In this document: piece by piece, positions 24,982 through 33,722 of the stretch
How positions within the stretch are numbered: the stretch's first letter is position 1
How the letters are laid out: each line of letters opens with the position of its first letter
Origin: Paenibacillus sp. NFR01
GTDB lineage: Bacteria > Bacillota > Bacilli > Paenibacillales > Paenibacillaceae
DNA: 64,000 bases
Reading direction: 5' to 3'
Assembly: GCF_900111565.1 (NCBI RefSeq)
Contig: NZ_FOIK01000007.1
Span: forward strand, 65,939-129,938
Notes under the pieces: model-generated
Seen by the model: the letters and a program-made list of their open reading frames with translations, nothing else
Databases searched by the model: none
Told to the model about the DNA's origin: nothing
Translations under genes and position numbers: made by a program

Positions 24982-27900
24982 TTACGGACGGTCTTCTTTG
25001 ACCAGATGGATATCGTCGATCTTCACTTGAAGATTCCCGGTATCGTCCTCCCCGATTTTGCCAAGCTCGAACGAAATGCGTCCGATTGGGGTACCGCCTC
25101 CGGTCACGTCGAATTCGACCGTATATTCCGTATAGTCGCTTCCCACCTCGACCACGCTGCTCGTATAGCCGTGCCAGGTATAGTTGTTGGCCGCGTCGAG
25201 CCAGCCGATGCTGACGTTCATGGAACGCGGCTTGGTCGATTTCGCTTTAAACATAAGGGTATAGTGGCCGCCGTCCTCATAGGAGATTCCTTCATAATAC
25301 ACCTGACGGTCCCAGCTGTTGCTTCCGGCGGAACCCACCTGAATGGCCAGCGTCTGATCGATATTGGATATAGCGAGTTCGCCGTTATCGGGCGAATAAT
25401 ACGTCCAGCCCTGAAGCGGACCGGCAAAATCCCCATTCGGGAGGAGGTTCTCCGCATAGGAATGTCCGGCCAGTACGGGATTGACGCGCAGCAGCGAGAT
25501 GTTATCCAGCGTCACCCGGTGCTCGCCCAGCATTTCCGTGACCTTGCCCAGATTGAACTGGAGCAGCGCTTCGGAGTCTGTAGCCGGAGCAGTGAAATCA
25601 TACGCGTAGTGTCCGCCGGTCCCGGTCAGGCTCGCCGTTTCGTTGAAATACGGGGTCCAAATGTTATCTTTAGTCCCGTCGCGCTGGAGAACGACCCGGA
25701 TCTGGCGGTCAAGAGACGCATCGGCGTCAAATTGGAGCCTGTAGACATTCCCTTTAACCAGCGGGAGATGTCCTTGCTTGACCTGCACGTTCCAATCCTC
25801 GTCGCCGCTTCCGCCTACGTCGATACGGAGATCGCCATTATCGGCAATCATCACGGTATTCTTGACCGGATCGCTGTCTACCCAGTCTTTCTTGAACAGC
25901 GTCCAGCCTGCGGTCGTATTCGTGTCTACGCTGCCATTGACGATCAGCTCCCGCGTAAGATCGAGCCAGGCCAGGTTATAGCCTTGCCCTTCAAGGCGGA
26001 AGTAATAGGTTCCGGGTGCCAGCGTTAACGGGAGGCCCGGAAGCGCCCGGTAGGACCGGAGTCCGCCGGTATCGCCGATGCCGGATGCATAGACCGCTGC
26101 GGTCACGACCGGACGCTTGGTTTCATCCAGTACGCTCAGCTGCAGGCTGGATCCCGCATCGGCGCTGGCCACGCGGGCCATCGGGATGAAGGTGCCGCCT
26201 TGGCCAACGGTGACCTTGAAGTCCGCGTAATCTCCCGTATCCATCCCGGTAATCTCCTGGCGTCCTTCGCCGCTTGGCACCAGCGATACGCCCGATGCGG
26301 TCCAGAACTGATCTCCCTGCAGGTGCAGATATCCGTTGAGCGCTGCCGGAGCCGCCATACGCACCAGAGAGACATTATCCAGCTCCGTCGTGCCAGCGTT
26401 CCGGCCCAGAAGGAAGGAGAGCGTGCCTTTCACATCCGCCGCGCCGGGAACCACAAGCTCAGCGGTATAGTTCTTCCAGTCGGAGGTCAGCGCGATTTCG
26501 TTCCCGTCCGGGAAGATGGCGTCCTGGCTTCCCGCCTTAAGGCCAAGGGCGAGTCCTTGCCCGTCCTCCGTTCTGGCGTCGAAGCTCAGACGGTACGAGC
26601 CGGGAGACAGCGGCAGATCTGCCTGCGACAGCGATACCGCATCGGCCGAGCTGCCGTCCTTCGTTACCTCGGCGCTGAATTCCCGCTTCATGAGCGGCAG
26701 CTCCAGCCGGTTCGTTACCTGCGCCTTGGCTTCCGCTCCCGAATCCGGCTTGACGCCGAAGGTCCAATATTCCATTCGTCCGGCGCCAAGCTCGAAGGCG
26801 CCGTTATAAATCAGGTTGCCGTCTGCAAGCGGCGTCCGTACGACCGGCAGCGGGTCCGTTTCGACCACGCGGACATTGGCAAAGTAAGCAGGCACTGTAT
26901 TTTTGCCGAGATTAAATTCGAAGCGGACATTGTTGTCGGTCGTCTGCTTCATGTTGAAGGTGTACTCGTAAGACTGCCACTGATTCGTCAACTGGAAGTT
27001 CCGTTCTTCCGAATACGCCGTCCAGCCGCCTCCGTACTGGGTCAGCTTGCTCATGAGCGGCCGGTCCTGATCGGCCTTGGCCTCAAAGGTGACCTTATAG
27101 GCTTTGTTCTTCTCCAGCAGCAGCGGCATCTGCGTCAGCTGAATGGAGTAATTCTGCGTGCCTCCGTCGCTGATCGCCACCTTGGCCACTTGACCCTTGT
27201 CTTGATCCTCTACGACGCTGACGCTGCCCGCTCCGCTTGCATTGGTGATAAACTCCCATTCCTTCGGCACGCCGTTAGTTGCGGCGCCCTCTGTGAAGTC
27301 CCCGTTATAGATCTGGTTGCCGTCCGCCAGCGCCGGGCGCTGCGGAACAGCCGCTTCGGGAGGGGTCGGCCGTTCGCCTGTCGGCACCGGCCACTTCTCC
27401 AGGTTCTTGTACTGATAGACGCGGACATAATCCACGTACATCCGGTCCGACTGGAAATCTCCCGCAGGGTTGCCCGGCCAATCGCCGCCTACGGCCAGAT
27501 TGAGAATCATATAGAACGGACGGTCGAACGGCGCCGGGTATGCATAATAGTCCGGCTGTCCGGCGGCCTTGGTGCCCCAGTCGCTGCTCTCGAAATATTT
27601 CTTGCCGTCCACATAGTAACGGATCAGTCCGGGCAGCCATTCCATCGTAAAATCATGGTAGTCGTCTGCGAAGGTCTGTCCTGGCGGCAGCACGTAAGTC
27701 TTCGACTGGGAAGCATGCGGGATGTCATAATGCAGCGAGCCATGAACCGTGCGCGGGTAGAGGTCTGCCTTCTCCTCATCGCCGGCCACCGGTCCAGTCA
27801 ACTCCATAATGTCCATCTCGCCGCTGCCCGGCCAAGGACCGTACTGCTTCTCCTCGTCCGTTGGCATCATCCAGATGGCCGGCCACATGCCCTGCTGGAT

Positions 27901-29436
27901 CGGAAGCTTGGCGCGAACCGTAAACTTGCCGTACGTCCAGTCGCCTTTCAACTTAGAGGTCAGTTTCCCGGAGGTATACTGCTTGCCCTCATACCCCTGC
28001 TTGCGGGCTTCCAGCGTCAGTACGCCGTTGCCGCCTTCCTTCTCCACGAATGCATTGCTCGGGTGGTAATATTCCAGCTCGTTGTTATAGACCACGCCCG
28101 TATCCTGCACATTCCACTTGCTCGTATCAATGGAGCTGCCATTAAATTCGTCGTTCCATACCAGTTCCCATTGATCGTCGTCCGTGGACGGGGTCGCGCT
28201 TGGAACGGGCGTTGCGGATGGCGTTGGCGCGGCAGTCGGGTTCGTTGCCGGGCCGCCGCCCGTTCCGGCGGAAGGGCTGGCGGACGGGGAAGGGCCTGCT
28301 CCGCCTACGCCCTGCAGGGAAGCCCCTTCCTGCACCGGCTGATCGTTCAGGCGCACGCCGGAGGCGGCGACCTTCAGCAGTCCGATGCTTCCCTGATTCT
28401 TGATGCTGGAGCCGCCTGCGGACGCTCCGACCAGCAGCTCGCCTGCCCGCGAACCGGCGGACAGTTCAAGCAGGGCCGGCCGGACCAGCTCCAGCCGGGC
28501 GGCGGCGGTTCCGTCTTCAAGCGCTACGCGAACCGGGGAGCCCGGCTTGTCGACGATCACCTTCTGGAGAGAAGCTCCGCGGAAGACGACGGAATGCGAC
28601 CCGCCCCCCGAAATCCGGGTTGCGCCGCTCACCTTCACGCCCGACACAGCCGCTTCGCCTTCGCCGACGCCGGCGGTCACGTAGAGATTGCCGGTGACGG
28701 CGCCGCCCTTCACGGTGACGCCCGGACGGTTGACAATGACGCTGCCCGTGACGTCGCCGATCGTGTAAGACCCTTCGGCCGGACTGATCCAGCCGATCAT
28801 CCGGCCGAGCAGGGCGGCCAGCTCGCCGCGGGTCAAGTCTGCCTGCGGCTTGAGCTGGCCGTCCCCGGCGCCGCCGAGATAACCGGCGGCGATCAGCGCG
28901 TTCGCCGCTTCGCGGGCGTACGGCTTCACCTCGGCGCCGTCCGGCTTGTCGGCGAGCGCATCACGCTGCTCCGGTTCCAGCCCGAACGCACGGTACAGCA
29001 GCGTCATCGCTTCCTGCCGCGTTACCGGAGCATTCGGCGCGAAGCGGCCGTCCGGGTAGCCGGTGACGAGACCGGCGGCATAAGCCTGGCGCACCGGCGC
29101 TTCATACCACGAAGAAGCGCTTACATCGCTGAACGTGGCTGCTCCTTGTTCGGCGTAGCGGAATACCCGGACCAGCACGGCCGACAGCTCTGCCCGCTTG
29201 ACGGCGCGGCCCGGTTCAAACCGCCCCTGGCCGTCGCCCTGCAGAATGCCGGCCTTCGACAGCTTCTCCGCCGACGCGGCGGCCCAGTGGCCGGTCATGT
29301 CGGCAAAAGCCGCCGACGGGGCCGCGTTTCCGGCCGCCGAAGCGGCCGCCGCCTGACGGCTGAAGCCTCCGCCCGGCCAGCTGCCTAGCAGCAGCATGGC
29401 TGCCATCAGTCCGCTAATGGTTTTGCGGTACAACAT
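24982..29436 (-). CDS. SLH-anchored GH16 laminarinase with multiple carbohydrate-binding modules
   Basis: A cell-surface endo-beta-1,3-glucanase of 1484 residues. ATG 29436 has AAGGAGG 7 nt upstream; the in-frame ATG at 29541 lacks one and would bury the signal peptide. Order: signal peptide (about 1-32), three SLH repeats (about 45-230) for wall attachment, a beta-repeat region (about 235-375), a Pro/Ser/Thr/Ala linker, and a GH16 catalytic domain (about 425-690) with Glu540, Asp542 and Glu545 in GEMDIMEL, plus MWPAIWMMP and NLAVGG as in laminarinases. Then come CBM4/9-like modules (two before and two after a CBM6-like module), each opening with a NGDF- or NGS-like motif. The layout resembles Paenibacillus multimodular laminarinases. 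Operator copy 4 precedes it, so it should be co-induced with the transporter. Confidence 0.92.
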   Translation of the reverse strand: MLYRKTISGLMAAMLLLGSWPGGGFSRQAAAASAAGNAAPSAAFADMTGHWAAASAEKLSKAGILQGDGQGRFEPGRAVKRAELSAVLVRVFRYAEQGAATFSDVSASSWYEAPVRQAYAAGLVTGYPDGRFAPNAPVTRQEAMTLLYRAFGLEPEQRDALADKPDGAEVKPYAREAANALIAAGYLGGAGDGQLKPQADLTRGELAALLGRMIGWISPAEGSYTIGDVTGSVIVNRPGVTVKGGAVTGNLYVTAGVGEGEAAVSGVKVSGATRISGGGSHSVVFRGASLQKVIVDKPGSPVRVALEDGTAAARLELVRPALLELSAGSRAGELLVGASAGGSSIKNQGSIGLLKVAASGVRLNDQPVQEGASLQGVGGAGPSPSASPSAGTGGGPATNPTAAPTPSATPVPSATPSTDDDQWELVWNDEFNGSSIDTSKWNVQDTGVVYNNELEYYHPSNAFVEKEGGNGVLTLEARKQGYEGKQYTSGKLTSKLKGDWTYGKFTVRAKLPIQQGMWPAIWMMPTDEEKQYGPWPGSGEMDIMELTGPVAGDEEKADLYPRTVHGSLHYDIPHASQSKTYVLPPGQTFADDYHDFTMEWLPGLIRYYVDGKKYFESSDWGTKAAGQPDYYAYPAPFDRPFYMILNLAVGGDWPGNPAGDFQSDRMYVDYVRVYQYKNLEKWPVPTGERPTPPEAAVPQRPALADGNQIYNGDFTEGAATNGVPKEWEFITNASGAGSVSVVEDQDKGQVAKVAISDGGTQNYSIQLTQMPLLLEKNKAYKVTFEAKADQDRPLMSKLTQYGGGWTAYSEERNFQLTNQWQSYEYTFNMKQTTDNNVRFEFNLGKNTVPAYFANVRVVETDPLPVVRTPLADGNLIYNGAFELGAGRMEYWTFGVKPDSGAEAKAQVTNRLELPLMKREFSAEVTKDGSSADAVSLSQADLPLSPGSYRLSFDARTEDGQGLALGLKAGSQDAIFPDGNEIALTSDWKNYTAELVVPGAADVKGTLSFLLGRNAGTTELDNVSLVRMAAPAALNGYLHLQGDQFWTASGVSLVPSGEGRQEITGMDTGDYADFKVTVGQGGTFIPMARVASADAGSSLQLSVLDETKRPVVTAAVYASGIGDTGGLRSYRALPGLPLTLAPGTYYFRLEGQGYNLAWLDLTRELIVNGSVDTNTTAGWTLFKKDWVDSDPVKNTVMIADNGDLRIDVGGSGDEDWNVQVKQGHLPLVKGNVYRLQFDADASLDRQIRVVLQRDGTKDNIWTPYFNETASLTGTGGHYAYDFTAPATDSEALLQFNLGKVTEMLGEHRVTLDNISLLRVNPVLAGHSYAENLLPNGDFAGPLQGWTYYSPDNGELAISNIDQTLAIQVGSAGSNSWDRQVYYEGISYEDGGHYTLMFKAKSTKPRSMNVSIGWLDAANNYTWHGYTSSVVEVGSDYTEYTVEFDVTGGGTPIGRISFELGKIGEDDTGNLQVKIDDIHLVKEDRP

Positions 29437-29491
29437 ATGATTCCTCCTTACGGATCGCATGAATATCCGGCACGTTTTGCCGGTCGATTTC

Positions 29492-29497
29492 AGTATG
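29492..29497 (-). promoter_or_regulatory. -10 element of the laminarinase gene
   Basis: Reads CATACT on the minus strand, 22 nt downstream of operator copy 4, the same spacing as for the transporter operon and lichenase 1. Confidence 0.5.
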
Positions 29498-29519
29498 AGG
29501 TACGCCCTCCGGGGAAGAC

Positions 29520-29547
29520 ATACCATTTCCTTAGTCTGCATAACAAA
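29520..29547 (-). promoter_or_regulatory. Shared beta-glucan operator, copy 4 (laminarinase)
   Basis: On the minus strand, TTTGTTAT (29547-29540), 13 nt, ATGGTAT (29526-29520). The interior differs from the other copies, so conservation is confined to the two half-sites and their spacing, as expected of a protein-binding site. Confidence 0.65.
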
Positions 29548-29654
29548 GATGCAAGCTGCCCGTGCATGTCAGGTCGGCAGGGGGAAGGAACGTCTCAACG
29601 CAGCTCCGGCGGGATTACCATAGGGCCGAGCCTTCAAGGAGGACCCTCCCGGCG

Positions 29655-29691
29655 CAACAAAAAAACACTCGTCCAGGGAAACCGAGTGTTT
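29655..29691 (-). terminator. Intrinsic terminator of the flavoprotein gene
   Basis: On the minus strand AAACACTCG and CGAGTGTTT pair across an 11-nt loop and are followed by a T-rich run. It lies about 95 nt beyond the stop of the gene at 29785-30321. Confidence 0.75.
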
Positions 29692-29784
29692 AGCGATAGG
29701 CTTATTTTTCAAAAATACGGAGTCGGCCAGAAGCCAACTCTTATAAGAAGGGTTTAGCTTAACTCCAACACATCGAGCCTTCCG

Positions 29785-30321
29785 TCAAACGCCGCAATGC
29801 TTAAAGATATGCTCGATATAATCCCTTGCACTTTGGTCAATCTCCTCATCGCTGGCCCGAAACGAGGCGCCGAACACGGCGAAATAGGGCAGCGCCACGG
29901 CGCCCGCATGTCTTGCGCTGGCAACGAAAGGCGTAATCAACTGATCCACGGTAAAAGAAACGGAGCCCTCCGGCACATAATTGTTCTTTTTATCGCCGAT
30001 GGACATGGCAAGCCCCAGCTTTGTCCCCTTCAGCTTGTCGCCCTGCGATCCATAGGCCCATCCATAAGTCCACACCTCGTCAAACCACTTTTTCAGCAAA
30101 GGCGGATAACTGTACCAATAGAACGGGAACTGCAAAATCACATGATCATAGGCCTCCAACAGATGCTGCTCCCGGGGAACATCAATGTTCCAGTCCGGAT
30201 ACGCTTTGTACAGCTCATGAACGGCAATATCGTTTGGGTAGCGCAGCAGCTCTTGTGTCCAGCGCTGATTTACCCTTGAACCCTCAAGGTTCGGATGTGC
30301 TATAATCACAAGTGTTTTCAT
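29785..30321 (-). CDS. NAD(P)H:quinone oxidoreductase-like flavoprotein
   Basis: A 178-residue flavodoxin-fold reductase of the YwrO/MdaB/KefF type, expected to bind FMN or FAD and reduce quinones or similar electrophiles with NAD(P)H. Features: an N-terminal VIIAHPNLEGSRVN strand-loop for flavin phosphate, then FPFYWYSYPPLLKKWFDEVW and the GWAYG motif shared by this family. ATG 30321 is chosen because AAGGGG precedes it and the protein then begins at the first beta strand; an upstream in-frame ATG at 30399 adds a 26-residue tail. It is divergent from an HxlR-type regulator across a dyad operator. Confidence 0.88.
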   Translation of the reverse strand: MKTLVIIAHPNLEGSRVNQRWTQELLRYPNDIAVHELYKAYPDWNIDVPREQHLLEAYDHVILQFPFYWYSYPPLLKKWFDEVWTYGWAYGSQGDKLKGTKLGLAMSIGDKKNNYVPEGSVSFTVDQLITPFVASARHAGAVALPYFAVFGASFRASDEEIDQSARDYIEHIFKHCGV

Positions 30322-30396
30322 TAGGAAATCCCCTTCTTTGACTGCTTTTTTTGGAATATTCTTATTATCCAACGGGCGTTCCCAGATGAAAATACA

Positions 30397-30427
30397 CACA
30401 ATGAAGTAAGGTAGTTACTTCAAAGTG
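30397..30427. promoter_or_regulatory. HxlR-type operator between flavoprotein and regulator genes
   Basis: A perfect dyad TGAAGTAA-N5-TTACTTCA at 30402-30422, flanked by a further CAC/GTG pair. It sits in the 143-nt divergent region, where HxlR/YodB-like regulators typically bind to control an electrophile-responsive reductase and themselves. Confidence 0.65.
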
Positions 30428-30464
30428 CGTATGGAAGGATCAGCAGAAAACGAGGTGTTATCCG

Positions 30465-30842
30465 ATGAAACAATATACCCTGGGCATCGAGGCCACGCTG
30501 GAGATCATTGGCGGAAAATGGAAAGCTCTGATCATATGCCAGTTAATGACCGGCGCAAAGCGGACAAGCGAACTGCAGCACAGCATTCAGGGGATCTCGC
30601 AAAAGGTCCTGATCCAGCAGCTTCGCGAGCTTGAAAGGGATGGGCTCGTCAAGAGGCATGTGTACCCGCAGATGCCGCCGAAAGTCGAATACAACCTCAC
30701 GGACTACGGCATTACAGCGAACAAGATCGTGGATGTGATGTGTGCCTGGGGGCAGGAAAATATTAAACGCAGGCAACAGCAGGGAGAAGAGATCGTTTTG
30801 CTGGAGGGGACGTCACCGGAGAACGTGGAGGATTCCATGTAG
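30465..30842 (+). CDS. HxlR-family transcriptional regulator
   Basis: A winged-helix regulator of 125 residues with family signatures EIIGGKWKALIICQL, FSEL-like RTSELQHSIQGIS, and LIQQLRELERDGLVKRHVY. It is divergent from a flavin reductase gene, the usual arrangement for quinone/aldehyde-sensing members such as YodB. The N-terminal redox Cys of those proteins (in a CP motif near residue 6) is absent: this protein has Leu6-Gly7. Cys25 and a Cys in VMCAWG remain, so sensing chemistry may differ. The WYL regulator gene begins 32 nt downstream, so the two may share a transcript. Confidence 0.9.
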   Translation: MKQYTLGIEATLEIIGGKWKALIICQLMTGAKRTSELQHSIQGISQKVLIQQLRELERDGLVKRHVYPQMPPKVEYNLTDYGITANKIVDVMCAWGQENIKRRQQQGEEIVLLEGTSPENVEDSM

Positions 30843-30874
30843 CTTGAGGGGCTCCCAAAAAGGAGGTCGGCGCG

Positions 30875-31837
30875 ATGCCGAAAAACGACAATATGCTGGC
30901 CATCTTATGGCTGCTGAATTCAGGCGCGAAAGTGACCGCCAAACAGATCGCCGAAAAGCTGGAGATTAACATAAGGACCGTTTACCGTTATATCGATGCG
31001 CTCTGCGCCAGCGGGGTGCCGATTATCTCCGACGCAGGCCATAATGGCGGGTATCGTTTGCTGAACCATTTTATCCGCGCGCCGTTGCTGTTTGACCTGG
31101 AGGAGCAAAAGGCGCTGCTGCATGCCGCCGTGTTCGCCCATGAAGCCGGGTACCCTTTTAGCGTGGCCCTAAACAGAGCAACGGACAAGCTCAAAATGTA
31201 TGCAAACCAGGAGCAAGAGCATCTCCTCAATCGCCATCTGGCCGGTTTCGAAGTGATCCACCGCGAGATTGCCCCTTCCGTGAAGGCAAAGCTGGAAGAA
31301 CTTGAGCGGGCGGTAGCCGGCGAATGCTCGATCGAGATTGAATACCACAGCAGCCATGCCGAGCAAGCCCAGCCCAGAGTGATTGACCCTTACGGCATGC
31401 TGTATTGGAACAATAAATGGTATACCGTCGGATTTTGCCATCTGCGGAATGAAATCAGAAGCTTTCGGGTGGAGCGGATTCAGCAGATTACGCGGACCCC
31501 GATGGGGTTTAAGCGGCCGGAGGCTTTTTCCGCCAAGGAATTTTTCCTGCGCAATCTGTTGCCTGACCAAGCCGGCAAGCAAGAGGTCGTTTCATTAGTA
31601 ATCCATGGGCGGCCCGAAGCGTTGGATGATCTGTGCATCCATTGGTTTCTGGGGCATCATCTGAAGGAGAGGACGCCCAATCAAGCGGTATTTGAGCTGG
31701 ACGAAAGCGCCATCCATGCCTATGTGCCTTATTTCCTGCTAACCTATGGCAAAGCCATTCAAGTGCTCGAGCCGCAGAGCATGAAGGACAAGCTGGTATC
31801 GGTTGCAGCGGGTTTAATGGAATATTATCGGACGTAG
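30875..31837 (+). CDS. YafY-family WYL-domain transcriptional regulator 1
   Basis: A 320-residue regulator. An N-terminal HTH_11 domain (AKQIAEKLEINIRTVYRYID, about 20-42) is followed by a WYL domain with the conserved Trp-Tyr around NNKWYTVGFCH and by a C-terminal WCX-like region. AAAAAGGAGG supports ATG 30875. It is highly similar to, and the same length as, the regulator at 34340-35302. Both are followed by a nearly identical dyad and an unrelated small gene, suggesting a duplicated regulator-target cassette. The WYL domain is a ligand-binding module; its ligand here is unknown. Confidence 0.92.
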   Translation: MPKNDNMLAILWLLNSGAKVTAKQIAEKLEINIRTVYRYIDALCASGVPIISDAGHNGGYRLLNHFIRAPLLFDLEEQKALLHAAVFAHEAGYPFSVALNRATDKLKMYANQEQEHLLNRHLAGFEVIHREIAPSVKAKLEELERAVAGECSIEIEYHSSHAEQAQPRVIDPYGMLYWNNKWYTVGFCHLRNEIRSFRVERIQQITRTPMGFKRPEAFSAKEFFLRNLLPDQAGKQEVVSLVIHGRPEALDDLCIHWFLGHHLKERTPNQAVFELDESAIHAYVPYFLLTYGKAIQVLEPQSMKDKLVSVAAGLMEYYRT

Positions 31838-31838
31838 C

Positions 31839-31879
31839 AGCTTCACTGACAGCGGTTGTCAGGGGAGCTGTTTTATAAT
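31839..31879 (+). promoter_or_regulatory. WYL regulator dyad and -10, copy 1
   Basis: CTGACA-N5-TGTCAG (31846-31862) lies inside a longer partial dyad (AGCTTC...GGAGCT), with TATAAT at 31874-31879. It is repeated with few changes after the second WYL gene (35304-35344). The location between each regulator and its neighbouring gene suggests an operator, although hairpin plus T-run could also terminate. Confidence 0.6.
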
Positions 31880-31923
31880 GCAGAGGAAGACAAGGCAGAA
31901 GCCAAATAAAAGGAGCGATAACC

Positions 31924-32448
31924 ATGGCGGACAGCAGTAAAGTTGCAGGCGTAACCGGAAAATACACCACCCATGGAACCCCCAACGGGTCCACGTCCAT
32001 TACCCCATTTATTGTAGTGAATAATCCGGCGGAAGCGATCGAATTCTATCAGGCGGTATTCCAAGCAAGGATTAAGGATGTTAATGAATTTCCGGATGGC
32101 AATGGCGGCACGATCGTAGCACATGCGGAATTGGATTTCGGAAACGGCTTTCTGCAGCTGGGAGCCGCGAACCCGGCCTATCATTTGGTCCTGCCGCCTG
32201 GTGGGGAAGATGCCTGTTATTCTTTGGCCCTTTACGTTGCCGATGTAGATCAGGTATTTGAAAACGCGGTAGCCAAAGGAGCGAAGATCAGGGAGCCGAT
32301 CGGCAATTTCGTTTCGGGTGACCGGTTTGGCAGTATTATTGACCCCTTTGGCGTAAGGTGGAGCCTGATGACCCGGATCGAGGACTTATCCGAGGAAGAG
32401 AGCGTCCGCAGAGTGAGAGAATGGGCGAAGAACCTGGGCGGGGAATGA
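31924..32448 (+). CDS. VOC-family (glyoxalase/PhnB-like) protein
   Basis: A 174-residue vicinal-oxygen-chelate protein of the PhnB/glyoxalase-like type. Two beta-alpha-beta-beta-beta halves are recognisable: ITPFIVVNNPAEAIEFYQAVF and, later, YSLALYVADVDQVFENAVAKG, ending with FGSIIDPFGVRWSL. This subgroup often lacks a proven reaction. AAAGGAGCG precedes ATG 31924. It is probably controlled by the WYL regulator immediately upstream through the dyad in the 86-nt gap. Confidence 0.88.
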   Translation: MADSSKVAGVTGKYTTHGTPNGSTSITPFIVVNNPAEAIEFYQAVFQARIKDVNEFPDGNGGTIVAHAELDFGNGFLQLGAANPAYHLVLPPGGEDACYSLALYVADVDQVFENAVAKGAKIREPIGNFVSGDRFGSIIDPFGVRWSLMTRIEDLSEEESVRRVREWAKNLGGE

Positions 32449-32460
32449 GGCACAATGCAG

Positions 32461-32487
32461 AGAGGGGCTTGCCCCCTCTTTTTTTGA
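32461..32487 (+). terminator. Intrinsic terminator after the VOC gene
   Basis: AGAGGGGC/GCCCCCTCT stem with a 2-nt loop and seven T. Confidence 0.85.
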
Positions 32488-32546
32488 TGAAAACGAATGA
32501 GTCTTCGGGGTTCCTGCTAAATACCTGACTCCGCTTCGAGGCTGAG

Positions 32547-32563
32547 ACCCCACGTTGTGGGGT
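32547..32563. other. Short hairpin upstream of the Dus gene
   Basis: ACCCCAC, loop GTT, GTGGGGT: a perfect 7-bp stem followed by a weak T-rich stretch, in the 160-nt gap before the dihydrouridine synthase gene. It may be a second terminator or a leader element. Confidence 0.35.
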
Positions 32564-32647
32564 TATTTGGGCTTTGCCCGGCACGTACGCTACGCTTGCG
32601 GTTATGATATACTGTGCTGTAACAGCATGCATAGAGAGGTTTTGAAG

Positions 32648-33628
32648 ATGACGAATAATTTTTGGCGCGATTTGCCGCGTCCTTTCTTTATACTGGCGCC
32701 CATGGAGGATGTGACGGATGTGGTGTTCCGCCATGTCGTAAGTAGAGCGGGCCGGCCGGATGTGTTTTTTACGGAGTTTGCGAATACCGAGAGCTACTGT
32801 CACCCGGAGGGGCATCATGCGGTGCGCGGCCGTCTGACGTTTACCGAAGATGAACAGCCCATCGTCGCCCATATCTGGGGAGACAAGCCGGAATACTTCC
32901 GGCAAATGAGCATTGGTATGGCGCAAGAAGGCTTCAAGGGCATCGACATCAATATGGGTTGTCCGGTAGCGAATGTAGCGGAGAATGGAAAAGGAAGCGG
33001 CCTGATCTGCCGTCCCGAGCTCGCGGCGGAGATCATCCAGGCGGCCAAAGCCGGGGGGCTGCCCGTCAGCGTAAAGACAAGGCTCGGGTTCACGGACATC
33101 GACGAATGGCGCGGCTGGCTGACCCATATTTTGCAGCAGGACATTGTGAACCTGTCCATTCATCTGCGCACCCGGGAGGAAATGAGCAAAGTCGACGCCC
33201 ACTGGGAGCTGATTCCAGAGATTAAGAAGCTCCGCGATGAGGTGGCGCCGCATACGCTGCTGACCATTAACGGGGATATCCCAGACCGTGAGACCGGCCT
33301 CAAGTTAGCGGAACAATACGGCGTGGATGGGATTATGATCGGGCGCGGGATTTTTCATAATCCGTATGCGTTTGAGCAGGACCCGAAGGAACACAGCAGT
33401 AGCGAATTGCTGGATCTGCTGCGGCTGCATCTGGATCTCTATGATCAGTATTCGGCGCAGGAATCCCGTTCGTTCCGCCCGCTGCAACGCTTCTTCAAAA
33501 TCTATGTCCGCGGATTCCGCGGGGCCGGGGAATTAAGAAATAACTTGATGAATACCCGGTCAACGAGTGAAGTGCGCGCGCTGCTTGATGCTTTTGGAAG
33601 CTTGGAGCAGGATGGGGCGGAGGAATAG
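32648..33628 (+). CDS. tRNA-dihydrouridine synthase family protein
   Basis: A 326-residue FMN-dependent reductase that should convert uridine to 5,6-dihydrouridine in tRNA. Visible are the N-terminal APMEDVTD motif, the INMGCPVANV block whose Cys is the expected proton donor, KTRLGF, LSIHLRTREEM, and NGDI plus DGIMIGRG of the TIM barrel. A C-terminal helical extension holds RFFKIYVRGF. AGAGAGG 7 nt before ATG 32648 supports this start over an in-frame ATG at 32555. The exact subfamily (DusB/DusC-like) is not resolved. Confidence 0.93.
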   Translation: MTNNFWRDLPRPFFILAPMEDVTDVVFRHVVSRAGRPDVFFTEFANTESYCHPEGHHAVRGRLTFTEDEQPIVAHIWGDKPEYFRQMSIGMAQEGFKGIDINMGCPVANVAENGKGSGLICRPELAAEIIQAAKAGGLPVSVKTRLGFTDIDEWRGWLTHILQQDIVNLSIHLRTREEMSKVDAHWELIPEIKKLRDEVAPHTLLTINGDIPDRETGLKLAEQYGVDGIMIGRGIFHNPYAFEQDPKEHSSSELLDLLRLHLDLYDQYSAQESRSFRPLQRFFKIYVRGFRGAGELRNNLMNTRSTSEVRALLDAFGSLEQDGAEE

Positions 33629-33722
33629 AATAGACGCAAATAGCTGAGGATCGGCGGATGGAACGGGACAAACCCGGAGCCAGCAAGCCTTTCCTCTGTT
33701 TTGGTATAGGGAGGGAAATTAC

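Noticed and set aside
26200..29388. 1062-codon open frame on the plus strand opposite the laminarinase gene
   Set aside because: It is antisense to a gene with clear GH16, SLH and CBM motifs. Its own translation is Arg/Gly-rich without any recognisable domain and there is no ribosome binding site. Long antisense frames are expected in GC-rich genes.
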